Source of the DNA: Zygnema circumcarinatum
Taxonomy: Eukaryota > Streptophyta > Zygnematophyceae > Zygnematales > Zygnemataceae
Direction of reading: 5' to 3'
Assembly (NCBI GenBank): GCA_037447605.1
Contig: CM074809.1
Span: 1,946,907-2,010,906 of the forward strand
DNA length: 64,000 bases
Of this stretch, positions 59,961-64,000 are shown in pieces; the stretch's first letter is position 1, and each line of letters starts with the position of its first letter. The translations under genes were made by a program, and so were the position numbers. The notes beneath the pieces are model-generated. The model ran no database searches, was not told the DNA's origin, and saw only the letters and a list, made by a program, of their open reading frames with translations.

Positions 59961-60830
59961 CGCTTTGGGCTGGAGCAGGGCTTGCTGTAGGATGTTTTCA
60001 GCCACATTTTTCTATTATTTTACGAAGGTAATGCCGGTTTTGGAAACATAGCTTTAGACAGTTTAGCTCCGAAGGTTGTAGCATTGTCATCTTTGTAATC
60101 CTGCGCGATTTAACAAAACAATGTATCTACGACTTGTTGGATGGCTTTGAGAGGTGTTGCTTTAGTACCTTGTTATGCCATTTAGGGGAAAATGATGTAT
60201 CAGAGCTGTGGCCCTTTGTCGCTATCTCGCAACAGCCGCAGTTATGCAAGCTTACAGTTTATGGTCAGCAAACTTTTGGTTACATTAACAAATGAGTTGA
60301 AGAAATGAGTTGAAGGTTATATTGTCTAAATATAATATTATACCAGTCATGACTATAAAAGAACACAAAATTTCCTATTTTTTTTTTTAAACCATCTGGG
60401 TGTCTTCAATGTAAAGCTAACAGAGTTACCTTAGATCTTCAAAATCTCGAAAGTGCGCGCTGTGTTAAAGTTTGGTGCCGCCACTGCAGGCGAGAAGGTG
60501 CAAACCGCGAACCGCTTTAGCTTGCGTACGTAAAGGAGTGAATCCGGGAATAGAATACGGTAATTTACAAGCAAATACCATAGGTGAACCGGTGGGTGCC
60601 TTTACCACCAGAGAGCTACGGCAATGCTAGTCTTCAGGGTTTTGAGTTTCAGGGTTGTGAGTGCAAGAAACAGAACAGAACGCTCCCACTTGACCAGGTC
60701 CCTGACCGATCGCTGGCAACGACCGGCAATCACTGATTGTAAGGGCGCAACCATTGGCACTGGCTGGGTTGGCCGTTCCAATGGTTGGATCCAGTTGTCC
60801 ACCCTGGGAAGATGAACAAGCGTTGCTTTC
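59961..60830. other. Intergenic region downstream of the MFS gene
   Basis: AT-rich with no supported gene up to the minisatellite. It should contain the MFS 3' untranslated region. Confidence 0.45.
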
Positions 60831-60840
60831 GCGATGGCGC

Positions 60841-61440
60841 CGCCATGCCATGCCATGCGGCCCATGCCATGCCATGCGGCCCATGCCATGCCATGCGGCC
60901 CATGCCATGCCATGCGGCCCATGCCATGCCATGCGGCCCATGCCATGCCATGCGGCCCATGCCATGCCATGCGGCCCATGCCATGCCATGCGGCCCATGC
61001 CATGCCATGCGGCCCACGCCAGGCGATGTCGTTCCATGCGGCCCATGCCATGCCATGCCATGCGCCATGCGGCCCACGCCAGGCGATGTCGTTCCATGCG
61101 GCCCATGCCATGCGGCCCATGCCATGCCATGCGGCCCATGCCATGCCATGCGGCCCATGCCATGCCATGCGGCCCATGCCATGCCATGCCATGCGCCATG
61201 CGGCCCACGCCAGGCGATGTCGTTCCATGCGGCCCATGCCATGCCATGCCATGCGCCATGCGGCCCACGCCAGGCGATGTCGTTCCATGCGGCCCATGCC
61301 ATGCCATGCCATGCGCCATGCGGCCCACGCCAGGCGATGTCGTTCCATGCGGCGCATGCCATGCGGCCCATGCCATGCCATGCCATGCGCCATGCGGCCC
61401 ACGCCAGGCGATGTCGTTCCATGAGGCCCATGCCATGCGC
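60841..61440. repeat. Minisatellite of a 19-base unit with a ~60-base higher-order unit
   Basis: The basic unit is GCCATGCCATGCGGCCCAT (19 bases), nine or ten times in the first ~175 bases. It then alternates with a longer unit that inserts GCCCACGCCAGGCGATGTCGT-type sequence at about 60-base spacing (near 61,015; 61,075; 61,200; 61,260; 61,320; 61,400). Because 19 is not a multiple of 3 and the unit has no stop, several frames on both strands stay open for 200-390 codons (MPCHAAH…, WHGMGRMAWH…). These are repeat artefacts rather than proteins. Confidence 0.92.
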
Positions 61441-61949
61441 GCCCGCCACAATGAAAATCAATTTTTGCTTTTTTCTCGGCCCCCTCAAAATTTTGTATAT
61501 GGGAGAAAGAAATATCTGCCTGCCCGAATCCGCTCGGAGCGGAAGGTCCGTCCGCCACGAGATCGTTCGCGGGTGTCCGTCCTTCACACCTGCGGTAAAT
61601 ATCCGCCTGCCGATCGCACCACAAAAACCGTTCCGGGCACGGTCCCAGCGAATGGCACACGCCCACGTGTTCCGCCAAAGCCGCCTCCAGATGACGTCCG
61701 TAAAAATGTCGTAAGGTAACAGTTTCGAGGAAAGGAAAAACACCGTACATTGTGACCTAGACCAATAAGAATGTGCCACGACATACGAATAGCACGTGAT
61801 ATATGGTGATTGGCTGCCAATCGCCAATGGCGAGCCGCCGCATGCTGGCCGGTCCAGCTCAAAATTTTGCGGAGATCTCGGGCCGAGGGACGCGCGCACT
61901 CGCACGAGGCGCGCGGCGATAGAGCTTGTCTAGAATCGATGTGTAGCGG
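61441..61949. other. Spacer between minisatellite and fold-back element
   Basis: GC-rich sequence with open frames that continue from the minisatellite. No recognised domain. Near 61,780-61,810 a block CACGTGATATATGGTGATTGGC resembles the outer arm of the next element. Confidence 0.35.
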
Positions 61950-62315
61950 TGCCACGTGGCGTGTGGTGATAGGCCGCACGGTCAGGAATTTAGCTTAGTA
62001 CTGATTATTGGAGGTGCAAAGCCTCGAGGAAGGCTGGCACGTGGAGGGAGGGCGTTTCCGCTGGCCGCCAACCTCCATGTCGCTGGCGATGCTCCACGTC
62101 TCCCGGAGCTCGCCCCGCACCGCGCTGGAGCTCACTGGGGACTGTCTGTACCGGAAACGCCCTCCCTTCAAGCGCCGGCCTTCCGCGAAACTTCGCGCCT
62201 CCAATAAAGTACAAAAACTGGCCGCGCAGTCTATCGCTGCGCGACGTGGTGCAACTTCACAGATTCTAGATTTAGTCGCGTGTCGGTGCGGCCTATCGCC
62301 GCCCGCCACGTAGCG
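61950..62315. repeat. Fold-back element with inner 55-base arms
   Basis: The inner arms, about 62005-62060 and 62152-62207, are inverted copies (left ATTGGAGGTGCAAAG…GGGAGGGCGTTTCCG, right its complement with a few changes). Outer arms at about 61,951-61,982 and 62,282-62,314 also pair through GATAGGCCGCAC and GCCACGT blocks. ORFs in it mirror each other. A MITE or fold-back element is the simplest reading. Confidence 0.75.
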
Positions 62316-62421
62316 ACTCCCCATGTTCCCACTACCCGACGGAACTTATCGGTCTGTGCAGACCGTGACCGAATCTCCTAAGGACCGCCGACAACTGCTA
62401 AGGACCGTACATTGTACTATT

Positions 62422-62458
62422 CCAGGCTATACCCCTATTACATAGGGGTATAGCCTGG
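62422..62458. repeat. Perfect 17-bp hairpin with 3-nt loop
   Basis: CCAGGCTATACCCCTAT, loop TAC, then its exact reverse complement. It stands alone, about 110 bases right of the fold-back element. Confidence 0.9.
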
Positions 62459-62962
62459 TAGCCTTGGTATATCCTGTTACCCCCATTGTACACTAAATGT
62501 ATGGGCAGCAGCAGGAAGTTGGGGCAGTAAGTCCGAGCAGTATTGGACGCTTGAGAGCTGCACTTACTGCTTGTTACTTTCCCATTCCTTCCCATTTCTC
62601 CTTACTTCCATTCTTTCGGTGTTTTGTGCTTTGAATCATTTGCTTTGCAGTGTGTGCACATGAGGGGTGTTTTGTTTCAGACCTGCAAGCATGGCAGAGA
62701 GTGAAGGTAGTGGGAAGGACCAGGCTCAATTTAACAGAGACAACGAGTGAGTGAGAGAGAGAGAGAGGGGGGGGCAGAGAGTCTGTAGACACGTTCTTAA
62801 TCTGCAAACCAAAAATAAAAAGATGGTTCCCATGTTTAACATTCACTTTCAAAATTTGCGTATAAATTTTAAACCAGCATGAGCAGATAACCTCCACCGC
62901 CCCCACTTCCCCCTTAAGCATAACAAGATTGACATTTCCAACGTTCGGATGACCCCCACCTT

Positions 62963-63122
62963 CTTCTTCACAACCGTTTTCCGAGACTTCATGGCCTCCT
63001 TAGCAAGCTCCTGCCCGGGCTCTCTCTGTCTCCGTACAGTGAGGTCCAGCATGGGCCCTCCCTTCACCAGCTCAATTTTGAATATCTTTGTTCCTGCCTT
63101 CTTCAGGCGGACCCACACCTGC
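62963..63122 (-). CDS. Exon-like stretch of an unidentified gene
   Basis: On the minus strand a frame opens after an acceptor-like ACTTGCAG and ends at the donor-like AAGAAG/GTGGGG. It encodes VWVRLKKAGTKIFKIELVKG, then a basic, strongly patterned segment with LTVRRQREPGQELAKEAMKS and KKKV. The codon pattern looks coding and the flanking splice signals are sensible. I do not recognise the family. An upstream exon would lie right of 63,300, perhaps beyond the window. It could equally be a chance ORF. Confidence 0.3.
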
Positions 63123-63249
63123 AAGTATGCGGACCTTCAGAGAGGCACGCAGCGAGGGCGGCCGCCATGGCGCCATGGCCGGGCGGCGGGCGGGGCATGG
63201 AGGGCATGGTCGCAGAGGACATGGAGTCGTGCAGCAGGCACTGAGTAGG

Positions 63250-64000
63250 AGCAGCCGCACGTAGAGCGTAGGATAAATAGGATTAGGGTTTGGAGAAACA
63301 AACGCCCTTTCTCTGTTCCCTTTAATGGATCAGTCCATTGTGTGGGGGCTGAGTGAGGAGAGTTGTCCAGGCTTGTATGATGGCCTGTAGGGGGATAGAG
63401 GGTTTGTAAAGGCTGGTAGTGAGAGTTATGGGCTTAACTATTGAGATGTACTTTATTGATTATCCTCAATGGAGTTTTAGGCCCTTGGGACGTTCTCCAC
63501 ATATTCCGCATTTTGGATGTGTATGTTCTCATTGTGCTTGTATGTCTTTGCATATTTTTTTTGAAGTCAGTCTGAATGCAATCTGCCCAGAGTCATACTC
63601 TGAGAGATGAGGCATCAGCATATAGAGAAGAGCGCATTAACAGCGGATAAGAGCCTAAACACTGGCAGTGGTATAAGAGCTGATATATATTTACTTGTTG
63701 TTTTACAACGTTTCGGTCATTACACGTGAAGCAATGCGCAGGTGTGGGGGGTGGCATTTCCATAATAAAGACTTCTGCCGCTGATGATTCTCCTCTCTTC
63801 GCTTTCCCCTTACTAACTTTTTCCCTCTATTCAGCCCCCTATATCAAACTTTCTCCTTGTTTCAAAACAAAAAAATACTTTGGAAAAATAAAATCTTGAA
63901 CGTTGACAACCCAGTAGCCTCTCCTTACCTTCAATCTCCGTATCCAAATTTTTACGGTGGTTTCACCAGACCCTTGCAACTGTAAAGCAAATGAATGGAC
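63250..64000. other. Right-end region without a supported gene
   Basis: No ORF with recognisable domains on either strand. A short TC/CT-rich stretch lies near 63,790-63,850. Confidence 0.35.

Noticed and set aside
60841-61440. CRISPR-like array
   Set aside because: The repeats are contiguous without unique spacers, and the genome is eukaryotic.
60602-61905. ORFs of 274, 382 and 391 codons (minus) and 196, 309 and 321 codons (plus)
   Set aside because: All are driven by the stop-free 19-base minisatellite; the repeating peptide and opposite-strand openness show an artefact.
62691-62750. Short plus-strand ORF MAESEGSGKDQAQF…
   Set aside because: Only 19 codons, ending in a GAGTGAGTGAG repeat; no support beyond an ATG.

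Overview
This is nuclear DNA from a photosynthetic eukaryote of the green lineage, most likely a streptophyte (land plant or charophyte alga). The evidence is many multi-exon genes with GT-AG and a few GC-AG introns of 0.1-2.4 kb, plant-type families (DA1 ubiquitin receptor, ROOT UVB SENSITIVE/DUF647, chloroplast import GTPase Toc34, HDA5-type histone deacetylase, SUVR-type SET protein), and plant telomere-like CCCTAAA runs inside an intron. I cannot name the species. Exon boundaries were read by eye from splice consensus, reading phase and family similarity. For DA1, Toc34, the HDAC and EMC3 every reading phase closes; the other models are less complete.

Layout: (1) 1-3,633, minus, 5' part of a DA1-like gene that runs off the left edge. 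(2) 3.9-12.7 kb, repeats: an 0.83-kb fold-back element, a degenerate Ty3/gypsy-type retroelement on the minus strand interrupted by a 10-N assembly gap, and two nested pairs of inverted terminal motifs that bracket it. (3) 13.76-18.15 kb, plus, a RUS/DUF647 gene. (4) 19.1-19.35 kb, minus, a possible small membrane-protein ORF next to a long CT tract. (5) 21.0-24.8 kb, minus, Toc34. (6) 25.5-31.2 kb, plus, an HDA5-like histone deacetylase with a C-terminal YGSN (gamma-glutamylcyclotransferase-like) domain. (7) 32.5-40.5 kb, minus, a membrane-anchored GH31 glycosidase. (8) 41.7-49.2 kb, plus, a SUVR-like SET-domain methyltransferase with an extended PHD finger. (9) 51.45-54.4 kb, minus, EMC3. 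(10) 54.95-59.96 kb, plus, an MFS transporter. (11) 60-64 kb, a minisatellite, a second fold-back element, a perfect hairpin and one unassigned exon-like stretch.

The eight main genes alternate strictly in strand (- + - + - + - +), so they form four divergent pairs. Three pairs share upstream regions of only 0.55-1.2 kb. The fourth (DA1/RUS) appears to have been pushed apart by the transposon cluster. The genes do not form one pathway: organ-size control, a plastid- or light-related protein, plastid protein import, chromatin deacetylation and methylation, carbohydrate hydrolysis, ER membrane-protein insertion and small-molecule transport. No wholly new system is evident. The most interesting items are the nested inverted motifs around the retroelement, the apparent ePHD-SUVR fusion, a 10-nt microexon in the HDAC gene and the alternating gene order.
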